From assembly GCA_002305635.1 (NCBI GenBank), contig DBPR01000012.1:1-33066 (forward strand): 33,066 nucleotides of DNA, in the 5' to 3' direction. Each line of letters opens with the position of its first letter. Within the stretch, counting starts at the first letter, position 1. This DNA comes from Anaerolineaceae bacterium UBA1415. Lineage in GTDB: Bacteria; Chloroflexota; Anaerolineae; Anaerolineales; Anaerolineaceae. A program made the translations under genes and the position numbers. Of the stretch, positions 25,018 to 32,727 are shown piece by piece. The notes beneath the pieces are model-generated. The model did not search any database. It had not been told where the DNA came from and saw only the letters and a program-made list of their open reading frames with translations.

Positions 25018-25048
25018 ATGACAAAAACAAACTCTCAACAGGTATAAT
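25018..25048 (+). promoter_or_regulatory. Probable promoter of the R-M gene
   Basis: TATAAT at 25043-25048 is a perfect -10 box. The best -35 candidate is ATGACA at 25018-25023, with a long 19-base spacer, so the -35 assignment is weak. Transcription would begin about 28 bases before the start codon, which has GGAGG at 25074-25078. Confidence 0.5.
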
Positions 25049-25082
25049 TACCCCAACGCGACCACCCCCATTCGGAGGAAAA

Positions 25083-28000
25083 ATGAAAAAACTGCTCACC
25101 ACCTATATTAAAGCCATTGCAAACAAAACGATGAAGGGCGATTCAACCGAAAACTCCTTTTACGGCTTCGTTAACGAACTCTTTACTGAAGTAGGAAAAC
25201 TGCAAGGTCGCAAGATTGAAGTCACATCCAATCCCAAAAAAACCATAGGCGGGAACCCGGATTTTCGCGTTTGGGATGGTGAATACTTCATCATCGGCTA
25301 CATAGAAGCCAAACTCCCCGGCGATCTGGATAACCACAGACATCAGGAGCAATTTGATCGTTACATCTCCACGTTTCCGAACGTCATCTTAAGCGATTTT
25401 TATCAATTCCGTCTTTACCAGGATGGTCAGCAGGTCGATTCCGCGGTAATTGCCCGCCAGTTTACTGCCAGAATGAAACAGATCCCCAATCTCGAAAACC
25501 AGGCCGATTTTGAACGGCTGATTGAAAGATTTTTCGAATATAAACTTCCCAGGTCATTCACCGCTGAACAACTTGCCATCCAACTTGCCAAACGCACCCG
25601 TTATCTGCGCGATATTATCTATCACCAGCTCCAGGATGAACTCCCGCTCGAAAAAGGCGATCTCTATAAATACTATAAAGCCTTTCAAAAGTTTCTCATC
25701 CCCAGCCTTGAACCCAACACTTTTTCGGATCTTTACGCCCAGACCATCACCTACGGTCTTTTCGCCGCGCGTACGCGTACCCCTGAAACCGAGAAATTCA
25801 CCCGACGCAAAGCCTTTGACTATATTCCTCATACCGTTGGCGTTCTGCGTGATCTTTTCCGTTACATCTCGCTTGAGGAACCTTTAGAGCAGATGAAGAT
25901 CATTATCGATGATATTTCCGCTGTCCTCAATGCCTCCGACATCAACAATATTCTTGACCAATATTACAAACAGGGCAAAGGCGAAGACCCCATCATTCAT
26001 TTCTATGAGACTTTTCTTAACGAATACGATCCTGCCACCCGTGAATCGCGCGGTGTCTACTATACCCCTGAACCCGTTGTTAAATACATCGTCCGTTCTG
26101 TTCACGAATTGCTCAAATCAGAGTTTGGGCTTGCTGACGGCTTGGCAACCGATGGCGTCACCCTGCTCGATCCTGCTGCAGGGACGCTCACCTTTCCAGC
26201 CGAAGCGATCAAGCTGGCGGTTCAGGAATATGTCTCCAAATACGGCGAAGGCGGCAAAGAGGGCTTTATTCGCAACCATATCCTGCCCAATTTTTACGCC
26301 TTTGAATTGATGATGGCGCCCTATGCCATTGGGCATATGAAGGTTGCCTATTTGCTTGAAGCGCTCGGTTTTAAAATGAGCGGGGACGACTCCTTTAAGC
26401 TCTACCTGACCAATACCCTTGAGATGGAAGACATCCAGCAAATCGAAGTTCCGGGTGTCGAAGCTTTAAGTGTTGAGAGTCATAACGCCGGTTTGGTAAA
26501 AAAGGAACCTATTTTGGTTATCCTTGGCAATCCGCCGTATTCAGGACATTCCGCAAACAATAAAGATGAAATGAAAGCAGCGTTACGTGAGAATCGTGAT
26601 GGTGCTCAAAGCTATTATATTGTTGATGGAAAACCTCTCGGAGAACGTAATCCAAAATGGCTTCAGGATGATTATGTCAAATTCCTGCGCTTTGCTCAAT
26701 GGAAGATCCAGAAAGCTGGCAAAGGTATTGTTGCCATGATCACCAATCACGCCTGGCTCGACAACCCCACCTTTCGCGGAATGCGCCAAAGCCTGATGAA
26801 AACTTTTGATCAGATCTATGTTATCGATCTGCACGGAAATATTATGAAAAAAGAGATGGCTCCCGATGGCTCCAAAGACGAGAATGTTTTTGATATTCGA
26901 ACAGGCGTATCAATTACACTTTTCATCAAAAAAGGTCAAAATAGTAATAAAGATGTCAAACATTTTGATCTATTCGGAATACGTCCTTACAAATATTCCT
27001 GGCTGTCAGAGAACACAAGCAAAACTACAGAGTTTAAAACCTTAAGTCCAGACAGCCCTTTTTACTTTTTTTACCCTCGTGACGTTGGCGAAATAGCTTA
27101 TTACAAAAGTTGGCCAAGCATTATTTCACTTTTCCCTGTGAACAGTGTAGGAATAGTCACCGCAAGAGATTCCCTGACAATATCCGAATCAGAAGCTGAG
27201 TTATGGAATCGTATACTTGTATTCAGTCAATCAGAGCCTGAAATCGCAAGAGAGGCTTTTACTTTAGGCAAAGATACAAGGGATTGGAAAGTTTCACTCG
27301 CAATTTCCGATTTAAAAGATTCCGGGCTTGATAGGAGTAAATTGAGGCCTATACTTTATCGTCCATTTGATGTAAGGTTTACTTACTATACAGGAAAAAC
27401 AAAAGGATTTATTTGCAGGCCCCGCAAAGAGGTCATGTCAAATATGTTGGAGGAAAATCTAGGACTTATAACTGTCAGACAAGTTGCTGAAGGAGTTTTT
27501 AATCACGCATATTTAACCGACACAATTGTAGATAGTCGAATTACGATAAGCAATAAGGGTATTGGTTATTTATTTCCACTATATCTTTATCCGAATCCAG
27601 AAGAAACATCTGCATTTCTGCCAATGGAAGATCTTCCGCAACCAATTCAAGAGAAGACAGCTAACATTGATTATAAGTTCTTACAGAATCTCGAACAAAC
27701 TTATGGAAAAAGCATAACTCCTGAAGACTTTCTCTACTACGTCTACGCTGTGCTCTATTCACCTACCTATCGTGAAATCTATGCCCCTTTCCTCAGAATA
27801 GACTACCCACGCATTCCCTTCACTTCCAATGTTGAGGTTTTCGAGGGCCTGGCAAAGCTGGGCGAGCGGCTAAAAGACCTCCACCTCCTCCAATCCAAAG
27901 AACTCGAAGATTCCGTTGTCCGCTTCCAGGGTCAGGGCGACGACACTATTAAATATCGGCGCTACGACCCGGAACAAAAACGCCTCTATATCAATGAGAA

Positions 28001-28205
28001 CTATTACTTTGAAAACCTCGAACCTGAAGTCTGGGAATATCAGATTGGCGGCTACCAGGTCCTGGATAAATACATCAAAGACCGCAAAGGCCAATCCCTC
28101 GCCGACCCCCGCCACATCATCCGCATCTCCGCCGCCCTGGCAAAAACCATAGAGATACAGAATGATATTGATGAGATATATGATAAAATTGTTAGTTGTA
28201 TTTAA
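25083..28205 (+). CDS. Single-chain restriction-modification enzyme (Type ISP-like, without helicase; Type IIG-like)
   Basis: A 1040-residue protein. The N-terminal nuclease has a PD-(D/E)xK motif: Pro59-Asp60, then Glu75-Ala-Lys77 (IEAK). The N6-adenine methylase core shows DPAAGT at 363-368 (motif I) and NPPY at 483-486 (motif IV). The C-terminal part (about 690-1035), with FENLEPEVWEYQIGGYQVL, resembles the Type ISP specificity domain. Type ISP enzymes are about 1600 residues because a helicase separates nuclease and methylase; here no helicase motifs are seen, so it should cut without translocation, like Type IIG. It probably protects against phage. The central part is more AT-rich than both ends. 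The start has a clear GGAGG. Confidence 0.87.
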   Translation: MKKLLTTYIKAIANKTMKGDSTENSFYGFVNELFTEVGKLQGRKIEVTSNPKKTIGGNPDFRVWDGEYFIIGYIEAKLPGDLDNHRHQEQFDRYISTFPNVILSDFYQFRLYQDGQQVDSAVIARQFTARMKQIPNLENQADFERLIERFFEYKLPRSFTAEQLAIQLAKRTRYLRDIIYHQLQDELPLEKGDLYKYYKAFQKFLIPSLEPNTFSDLYAQTITYGLFAARTRTPETEKFTRRKAFDYIPHTVGVLRDLFRYISLEEPLEQMKIIIDDISAVLNASDINNILDQYYKQGKGEDPIIHFYETFLNEYDPATRESRGVYYTPEPVVKYIVRSVHELLKSEFGLADGLATDGVTLLDPAAGTLTFPAEAIKLAVQEYVSKYGEGGKEGFIRNHILPNFYAFELMMAPYAIGHMKVAYLLEALGFKMSGDDSFKLYLTNTLEMEDIQQIEVPGVEALSVESHNAGLVKKEPILVILGNPPYSGHSANNKDEMKAALRENRDGAQSYYIVDGKPLGERNPKWLQDDYVKFLRFAQWKIQKAGKGIVAMITNHAWLDNPTFRGMRQSLMKTFDQIYVIDLHGNIMKKEMAPDGSKDENVFDIRTGVSITLFIKKGQNSNKDVKHFDLFGIRPYKYSWLSENTSKTTEFKTLSPDSPFYFFYPRDVGEIAYYKSWPSIISLFPVNSVGIVTARDSLTISESEAELWNRILVFSQSEPEIAREAFTLGKDTRDWKVSLAISDLKDSGLDRSKLRPILYRPFDVRFTYYTGKTKGFICRPRKEVMSNMLEENLGLITVRQVAEGVFNHAYLTDTIVDSRITISNKGIGYLFPLYLYPNPEETSAFLPMEDLPQPIQEKTANIDYKFLQNLEQTYGKSITPEDFLYYVYAVLYSPTYREIYAPFLRIDYPRIPFTSNVEVFEGLAKLGERLKDLHLLQSKELEDSVVRFQGQGDDTIKYRRYDPEQKRLYINENYYFENLEPEVWEYQIGGYQVLDKYIKDRKGQSLADPRHIIRISAALAKTIEIQNDIDEIYDKIVSCI

Positions 28206-28229
28206 TAAACTATCAATGGTTAATCCGAT

Positions 28230-28889
28230 ATGAGTGAAAGACCTGATCTTTTGGAAGAGATTAAAGTCTCTATTGAGCGATGGAAATACATTATTCCTTA
28301 TCCTTTAATAATTGGTTTATTTAGTCTATTGGATATTGAAATAATCAAAAACCTCCCGACACAAAAAAAGTTATTGGTTGGAGCCATATATATCTTTCTA
28401 CCCCTGATCCCGGTATTATTTTTACTTGCAAAGAAAATGATTTTTATTATGAAAAACGGCACGAAGTATCCTTTATTACTCGCTGATCACTCAAAATTGA
28501 AGAAAGAATATGAATTACTAGTTAATAACAACCAAATGCTCGAGAATAGTTTTCAAACCATATCGCTTCTCACAGCACAATTAATACGATTTTTAGGTGA
28601 AGAAAGCACATTAGAAGTAATCGATGCGTATCTCTGTCAGGCTGATATATACATTGTTACATCTCGCAAGCATGAGAATAAAATCAATCAAACTACCAGG
28701 TGTGTTTTAATAGATATTACAGATGGTTATATTCAAGGATTTTTTTCTAACCCAGTAATGAAGGAAAACGGCATTCATTTTAAGTGCTACAAAAATTCAG
28801 ATCCTGTGTTTGGGGCATCTCTACAATTAAATAATAGACTGCGTCCAACTACTGTTGCTTATATTTTAACTGAGAAGGAATTGAAATGA
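28230..28889 (+). CDS. Two-transmembrane protein of unknown function next to the R-M gene
   Basis: A 219-residue protein. Two hydrophobic spans, about 21-40 (IIPYPLIIGLFSLLDIEII) and about 48-68 (LLVGAIYIFLPLIPVLFLLA), form a hairpin with both ends probably cytoplasmic. A short coiled region (LKKEYELLVNN) follows, then an alpha/beta domain (about 110-219, YLCQADIYIVTS, RCVLIDITDG) that could be GAF-like, but I do not recognise it. The gene is markedly AT-rich and lies 24 bases after the R-M gene with no strong ribosome-binding site. It overlaps the next gene by four bases, so the two probably work together. Confidence 0.72.
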   Translation: MSERPDLLEEIKVSIERWKYIIPYPLIIGLFSLLDIEIIKNLPTQKKLLVGAIYIFLPLIPVLFLLAKKMIFIMKNGTKYPLLLADHSKLKKEYELLVNNNQMLENSFQTISLLTAQLIRFLGEESTLEVIDAYLCQADIYIVTSRKHENKINQTTRCVLIDITDGYIQGFFSNPVMKENGIHFKCYKNSDPVFGASLQLNNRLRPTTVAYILTEKELK

Positions 28890-29299
28890 CAAAAAAAGAA
28901 ATAGAAGGTTATGTTGCAGCAATATTAAATGAGCGTGAACTAGTAATTAATATTGGTTCAAATCAAGGCGTCGCTGTGGGAATGAAATTCAAAATTCTAG
29001 CCAATTCTCCAACTGCGATTTACGATCCAATATCAAAAGAAAGAATTGGGGAATTAAACTTAGAGAAAGTTAAAGTAAAATGCAAAAAAGTTGAAGAACA
29101 ATTCTCTGTTTGTACTACTTTCGTCGTTCACCAATATAGTGGTATATTCACTGCGACATCCCAATTACAAAAAATGTTTGAAGACAGAGAGGTCGTAGAA
29201 ACGCTTCGAATTGATCCTGCTTACAAACCAGCACCGCTAGCGGAAGAAGATAGCTATGTCAAAATAGGTGATCGATGTGTAGAGATTTTTGAGGAATGA
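28886..29299 (+). CDS. Small protein with a FlgT-C-like beta-barrel region
   Basis: A 137-residue protein. Residues 6-65 (VAAILNERELVINIGSNQGV, AVGMKFKIL, DPISKERIGEL) follow the pattern of FlgT C-terminal-like domains, which form small beta barrels. There is no signal peptide or membrane span, so it is probably cytoplasmic. It starts in an ATGA overlap with the membrane-protein gene and shares its AT-rich composition. Its role is unknown; a part in a defence module with the R-M enzyme is inference. Confidence 0.7.
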   Translation: MTKKEIEGYVAAILNERELVINIGSNQGVAVGMKFKILANSPTAIYDPISKERIGELNLEKVKVKCKKVEEQFSVCTTFVVHQYSGIFTATSQLQKMFEDREVVETLRIDPAYKPAPLAEEDSYVKIGDRCVEIFEE

Positions 29300-29363
29300 T
29301 CATTGCTTTGGAATGTGAAAACGAAAAATCATTGAACACAGGTCATTTCTCGAAAAAATCTCT

Positions 29364-29384
29364 ACAGGGATACCTGTTTTCTTT
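29364..29384 (+). terminator. Weak intrinsic terminator candidate for the R-M operon
   Basis: ACAGG (29364-29368) and CCTGT (29373-29377) form a 5-bp stem with a 4-base loop, followed by TTTCTTT. It is 65 bases after the last plus-strand gene. The stem is short, so function is uncertain. Confidence 0.35.
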
Positions 29385-29803
29385 CCGAGTGCAATGCTGT
29401 TTGCAATTTCAAACCCTTAGGGAAATCACTCAAGCTAGTGGCTCGGGTTCAGCGCCTGGCCCTTAGAGTTGAACCTGGCACTTATAAGAAAAGGAAGGTC
29501 AAATTTCGTTTTTTGCCTTTACAGATACGCAAATTAGAGGGTAACCCCAGGGGGCAGGAGGGTAAATCCATGCGCTTTTATGCTCAGAGGTACTCAAATT
29601 TAGGCATAAAACCATACCCTCGGGCTCTTTTCCCAAGGGCGTGCGACCTCGATGTAAACTACAAGCAGTTTGTGCGATTAGGGGTACGCATTTTTGACCG
29701 CACAACCGCACAACCTCACCCTTGAACGAGTACAAGGGCAGGCAACCGTACAAGCGCAAAAAAGCAACCTCACCCTCGCATTCCAGCATACGGTTTTTTA
29801 GAC

Positions 29804-29833
29804 AAAAAGCCGGATTCTTGATATGAATCCGGC
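29804..29833 (-). terminator. Intrinsic terminator of iorAB (right copy of the hairpin repeat)
   Basis: Read on the minus strand, GCCGGATTC and GAATCCGGC form a perfect 9-bp stem around a 7-base loop (plus-strand 29809-29833), followed at once by TTTTT (29808-29804). It lies 57 bases after the iorB stop codon. The same stem with flanking AAAA and CTACAT is present at 24892-24952, so this terminator belongs to a dispersed repeat family. Confidence 0.8.
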
Positions 29834-29889
29834 CTACATATTGACGATTAATCGCCCAAACGTGCGATTTCTCTACCTGATCGGAGCGG

Positions 29890-30471
29890 CTACTCTAACC
29901 CCAGCCCGAGTTTCAGGGCTTCCTGGTTGAGCGGGACGTATTTTTCCTTGACGTTTTCCGCAATGACGCGCAGCCAGTCGATCTCTTCCAGACCGAGCTG
30001 CTTGACCAGGGCGCCCAACAAGATAATGTTCATCACCCGCGGGTTGCCAAGCTCGCGAGCCATTGACTGCCCGTCAAGCGCGATCACCTTGCCCGCGCGG
30101 GCGCGTATCAGCTCCTCGCCGTTGGTCGGATACTTGTCCTGTCCGGTCTGAACACCCATCGGGTTGACGCGCACGCGATTGAAAATGACGATCCCCTGCC
30201 CGTCGTCGCGCAGATAGTCCAGATTGCGCAGCACTTCCAGCTCCTCAAAGCCCATGATCACATCCGCCTTGCGCTTTTCAACGATGGGAGAAAAAACCTT
30301 TTTGCCAAAGCGGACATGGGTCAAAACCGGACCCTCGCGCTGGCTCATGCCGTGAACTTCGCTCATCTTGACGTCGTAGCCGGCATCGATCAACCCCACA
30401 GTCAGCAATTTGCTCGCCAGGATCGTTCCCTGACCACCCACACCGGTGAGAAGAATATTCTTTGTGCTCAT
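29890..30471 (-). CDS. iorB: Indolepyruvate:ferredoxin oxidoreductase, beta subunit
   Basis: A 193-residue protein from ATG 30471, with a GGAGG site; it shares one base with the iorA stop (TAATG). A longer frame to 30537 overlaps iorA and is rejected. LLTGVGGQGTILASKLL at 7-23 and VHGMSQREG are the hallmarks of the gamma-type domain of 2-oxoacid:acceptor oxidoreductases. With IorA it oxidatively decarboxylates aryl pyruvates from aromatic amino acids to acyl-CoA and reduces ferredoxin, which points to anaerobic amino acid metabolism. Confidence 0.92.
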   Translation of the reverse strand: MSTKNILLTGVGGQGTILASKLLTVGLIDAGYDVKMSEVHGMSQREGPVLTHVRFGKKVFSPIVEKRKADVIMGFEELEVLRNLDYLRDDGQGIVIFNRVRVNPMGVQTGQDKYPTNGEELIRARAGKVIALDGQSMARELGNPRVMNIILLGALVKQLGLEEIDWLRVIAENVKEKYVPLNQEALKLGLGLE

Positions 30472-32252
30472 TATGCCTCCACTTTCTGAATCGCCTGCAC
30501 CGGGCAAACCTGGGCGCAAACACTGCAGCCAACGCATTTATCGGCATCGATGGACGATTTCTTCCGGTCAAACTGGAAGACGACCGCCGGGCAGCCGGTG
30601 CGGGTACACTTGCGGCAGCCGATACAGGTCTCTTCTTTGACGAAATATTTCTGGGTGAACGCGCCCTTGAACTCTTCCAGATCCCAGGGCGCCTGCTTCT
30701 TGAGCGCGCAGGGCCAGCGGGTGATGATCACGGAAGCTTCGTCCAGGCCTAATGCCCAATCGAGCGCCTCCTTGACCTGCGCGAGATCGTTGGGGTTGAT
30801 CGTGCGCACGTTGTGGATGCCAATCGCGCGGACGAGGGCTTCGATATCGACCGCCTCAGTGACTTCGCGGTTGATCGTGTAACCGGAACCGGGGTTTTCC
30901 TGCTGACCGGTCATGGCGGTGATGCGGTTGTCCAAAATAATGGTGATCAGCTTGCTGCGGTTGTAGGCAACGTCCAGCAGCGAGTTGATGCCCGTGTGGA
31001 AGAAGGTCGAATCGCCAAGCGTTGCGACCACGCGCGGTTTTTCGCCTTCGATGGTGTCGAAGATCTGCTGCGCGCCGTGCCCGAGGCTGATGCTGGCGCC
31101 CATGCAGACGGTCGTTTCGATGGCGTTGTACGGTGCGCCGGACGAGAGCGTGTAGCAGCCGATGTCGCCGGAGATCATGACACCCTTGCGCCGACCCAGC
31201 TCATAGAAAAGACCGCGGTGAGGGCAGCCCGCGCACAATGTCGGCGGGCGACCGACCACCGCCGCCTGGACTTCCTCGTCGAGCGGGTATTCCTGCCCGA
31301 AAATGACCTTGCGAATGACTTCGGGGGTCATTTCGCCGTTGAGCGGGAAGATGTTTTTGCCGTCACATTCGATCCCCAACGCCCGCACGTGGGCTTCGAT
31401 GTAGGGATCGTTTTCTTCGATGACGTAAAGCTTGTCAACTTTGTCCGCAAAAACCTGGATCAGTTGGTCGGGCAGCGGATTGGTGAAGCCGAGCTTGAGG
31501 TAAGAAGCCGTATCGCCAAAGACTTCCTGGGCGTAGAGGTAGCAATCCCCCGAGCAGATGATGCCGATGGCGGTGTCGTTGTATTCGGCGCGGTTCCAAG
31601 GGCAGTTGTTGCTGAATTCCTTGAGGAGCTCGCGGTTCTGTTGGATGCTGACCTTGCGCGGGCGCATATTGGCGGGCGTCGCGACGTATTTTTTGATGTT
31701 TTTGGCATAGGGTTTGATCGGCACTTCGCGGCGTTCGCCCAGTTCGACCATGCCCTTGGAGTGGCAAACGCGCGTTGTCATGCGAATCAGGACGGGGATG
31801 TCGTATTTTTCGCTGAGCTCGTAGGCTTCGATGAGCATGTCCTTGCATTCCTGGCTGTCGGAAGGCTCGAACATGGGCGTCATGGCAGCCCGGGCGTAGT
31901 TGCGGTTATCCTGCTCGTTTTGCGAGGAGAACTGACCGGGCTCGTCAGCCGTGATGATGACCGCGCCCGCGTTGACCCCGATGTAGGCGAAGGTGAAGAA
32001 GGGGTCGGCAGCCACATTCAGGCCAACGTGCTTCATGGACGCGATCGAACGCGCGCCCGCGATCGAGGCGCCGATGACCGATTCGAGGGCAACTTTCTCG
32101 TTGGGAGCCCACTCCGAGTGGATCTCGGGATAGGTTGCGATGTTTTCAAGGATTTCTGTGCTTGGCGTGCCGGGATAGGCAGCGGCGAAGCGCACGCCAG
32201 CTTCCCAAACACCGCGGGCGATGGCTTCATCGCCAGTAATGAGTTGTTTCAA
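30471..32252 (-). CDS. iorA: Indolepyruvate:ferredoxin oxidoreductase, alpha subunit
   Basis: A 593-residue protein with the expected domains in order: N-terminal pyrimidine-binding domain (FAAAYPGTPSTEI), a central domain, the thiamine-diphosphate domain (GDIGCYTL, LGDSTFFHTG, LDNRITAMTG), and a C-terminal two-cluster ferredoxin domain (CIGCRKCTRTGCP and CVGCSVCAQVCP). The start is TTG 32252, with AGGAGG five bases upstream; no in-frame ATG is better placed. It is translated together with iorB. A MITE-like element begins 94 bases upstream of the start, so the promoter must lie between them or within the element. Confidence 0.94.
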   Translation of the reverse strand: MKQLITGDEAIARGVWEAGVRFAAAYPGTPSTEILENIATYPEIHSEWAPNEKVALESVIGASIAGARSIASMKHVGLNVAADPFFTFAYIGVNAGAVIITADEPGQFSSQNEQDNRNYARAAMTPMFEPSDSQECKDMLIEAYELSEKYDIPVLIRMTTRVCHSKGMVELGERREVPIKPYAKNIKKYVATPANMRPRKVSIQQNRELLKEFSNNCPWNRAEYNDTAIGIICSGDCYLYAQEVFGDTASYLKLGFTNPLPDQLIQVFADKVDKLYVIEENDPYIEAHVRALGIECDGKNIFPLNGEMTPEVIRKVIFGQEYPLDEEVQAAVVGRPPTLCAGCPHRGLFYELGRRKGVMISGDIGCYTLSSGAPYNAIETTVCMGASISLGHGAQQIFDTIEGEKPRVVATLGDSTFFHTGINSLLDVAYNRSKLITIILDNRITAMTGQQENPGSGYTINREVTEAVDIEALVRAIGIHNVRTINPNDLAQVKEALDWALGLDEASVIITRWPCALKKQAPWDLEEFKGAFTQKYFVKEETCIGCRKCTRTGCPAVVFQFDRKKSSIDADKCVGCSVCAQVCPVQAIQKVEA

Positions 32253-32490
32253 AGCTTCCTCCTTTTCCGTCTTGTTTTTTTGTGAGTGACGGCAAAGCTT
32301 ACCCTATGAGTATAAACCGAAAAAGCCGTTTTTGGGCTGATTGGGCAGCAATTCTCAGTATAGAAAAAAACAAGCACATGGTATAGTTTCCTCAATGGCA
32401 GAACACATCCACAAACCGAGTTATTACTTAGAGTAGAACATTTTGGGTATATATCTATTATTTGGAGTTATGGACTCCAATCGTAGCAAG

Positions 32491-32530
32491 GGGCGGACTC
32501 ACACCTGTGCCCGTCAGGGTATGTCCGCCC
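32491..32530. repeat. GC-rich hairpin inside the MITE-like element, copy 1
   Basis: GGGCGGAC (32491-32498) pairs with GTCCGCCC (32523-32530). The loop contains TGTGCCCG, which is also present, on the other strand, in the hairpin at 32599-32620; both also contain AGGGGCGG at one edge. They look like inverted copies of one dispersed repeat. Confidence 0.6.
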
Positions 32531-32598
32531 GATGGTGTGGAAAATTAAACGTCACAATTCCTTGATATTCCAGAAATATTTTATTCATTCCAGAAGAC

Positions 32599-32620
32599 GG
32601 GCGGGCACAGCGGCCCGCCC
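32599..32620. repeat. GC-rich hairpin inside the MITE-like element, copy 2
   Basis: GGGCGGGC (32599-32606) pairs with GCCCGCCC (32613-32620) around a 6-base loop. It is related to the hairpin at 32491-32530 but in the opposite orientation. Confidence 0.6.
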
Positions 32621-32727
32621 CTACCACAAAAAACGTTCTACAAGTCGATTACCAATCAAAAATTAGATAACATTCGCTCGAGGAAAAGAGAATCCAAGTT
32701 ACACAAATTTTATACTGAGAATTGCTG

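Larger units (their letters stand above)
24547..25082. other. Divergent intergenic region with repeats
   Basis: This stretch lies between the divergent regulator and restriction-modification genes. I find no credible gene; short open frames here are low-complexity translations of repeats. It holds a pair of 30-base imperfect direct repeats, a nested hairpin repeat, a GC-rich hairpin, and a probable plus-strand promoter, listed separately. Confidence 0.6.
29300..29889. other. Non-coding region between the R-M island and iorAB
   Basis: Convergent genes end on both sides. I find no supported gene; a 95-codon plus frame and a 96-codon minus frame have no motif and lie in repeat-like DNA. The segment AACCCCAGGGGGCAGGAG at about 29543-29560 resembles part of the hairpin repeat at 24905-24935. 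A weak plus-strand stem and a strong minus-strand terminator are listed separately. Confidence 0.55.
32346..32727. mobile_element. MITE-like element with 17-bp TIRs and 7-bp target duplication
   Basis: CAGCAATTCTCAGTATA at 32346-32362 is perfectly mirrored at 32711-32727 (TATACTGAGAATTGCTG). Outside the ends, GATTGGG is repeated directly at 32339-32345 and 32728-32734. The 382-bp interior has no transposase frame but holds several hairpins (32462-32480, 32491-32530, 32599-32620). This is the structure expected of a non-autonomous transposable element moved in trans by an IS transposase. Confidence 0.78.

Noticed and set aside
24586..25047. Several 65-80-codon plus-strand frames before the R-M gene
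   Set aside because: They translate GC-rich repeats and give low-complexity Gly/Glu/Arg-rich peptides typical of spurious frames.
29438..29789. Overlapping 95- and 96-codon frames between the R-M island and iorB
   Set aside because: No motif, no ribosome-binding site, and they lie in repeat-like intergenic DNA.
30813..32285. 490-codon plus-strand open frame opposite iorA
   Set aside because: It is the antisense shadow of iorA, which has complete thiamine and ferredoxin motifs; the frame has no recognisable motif.
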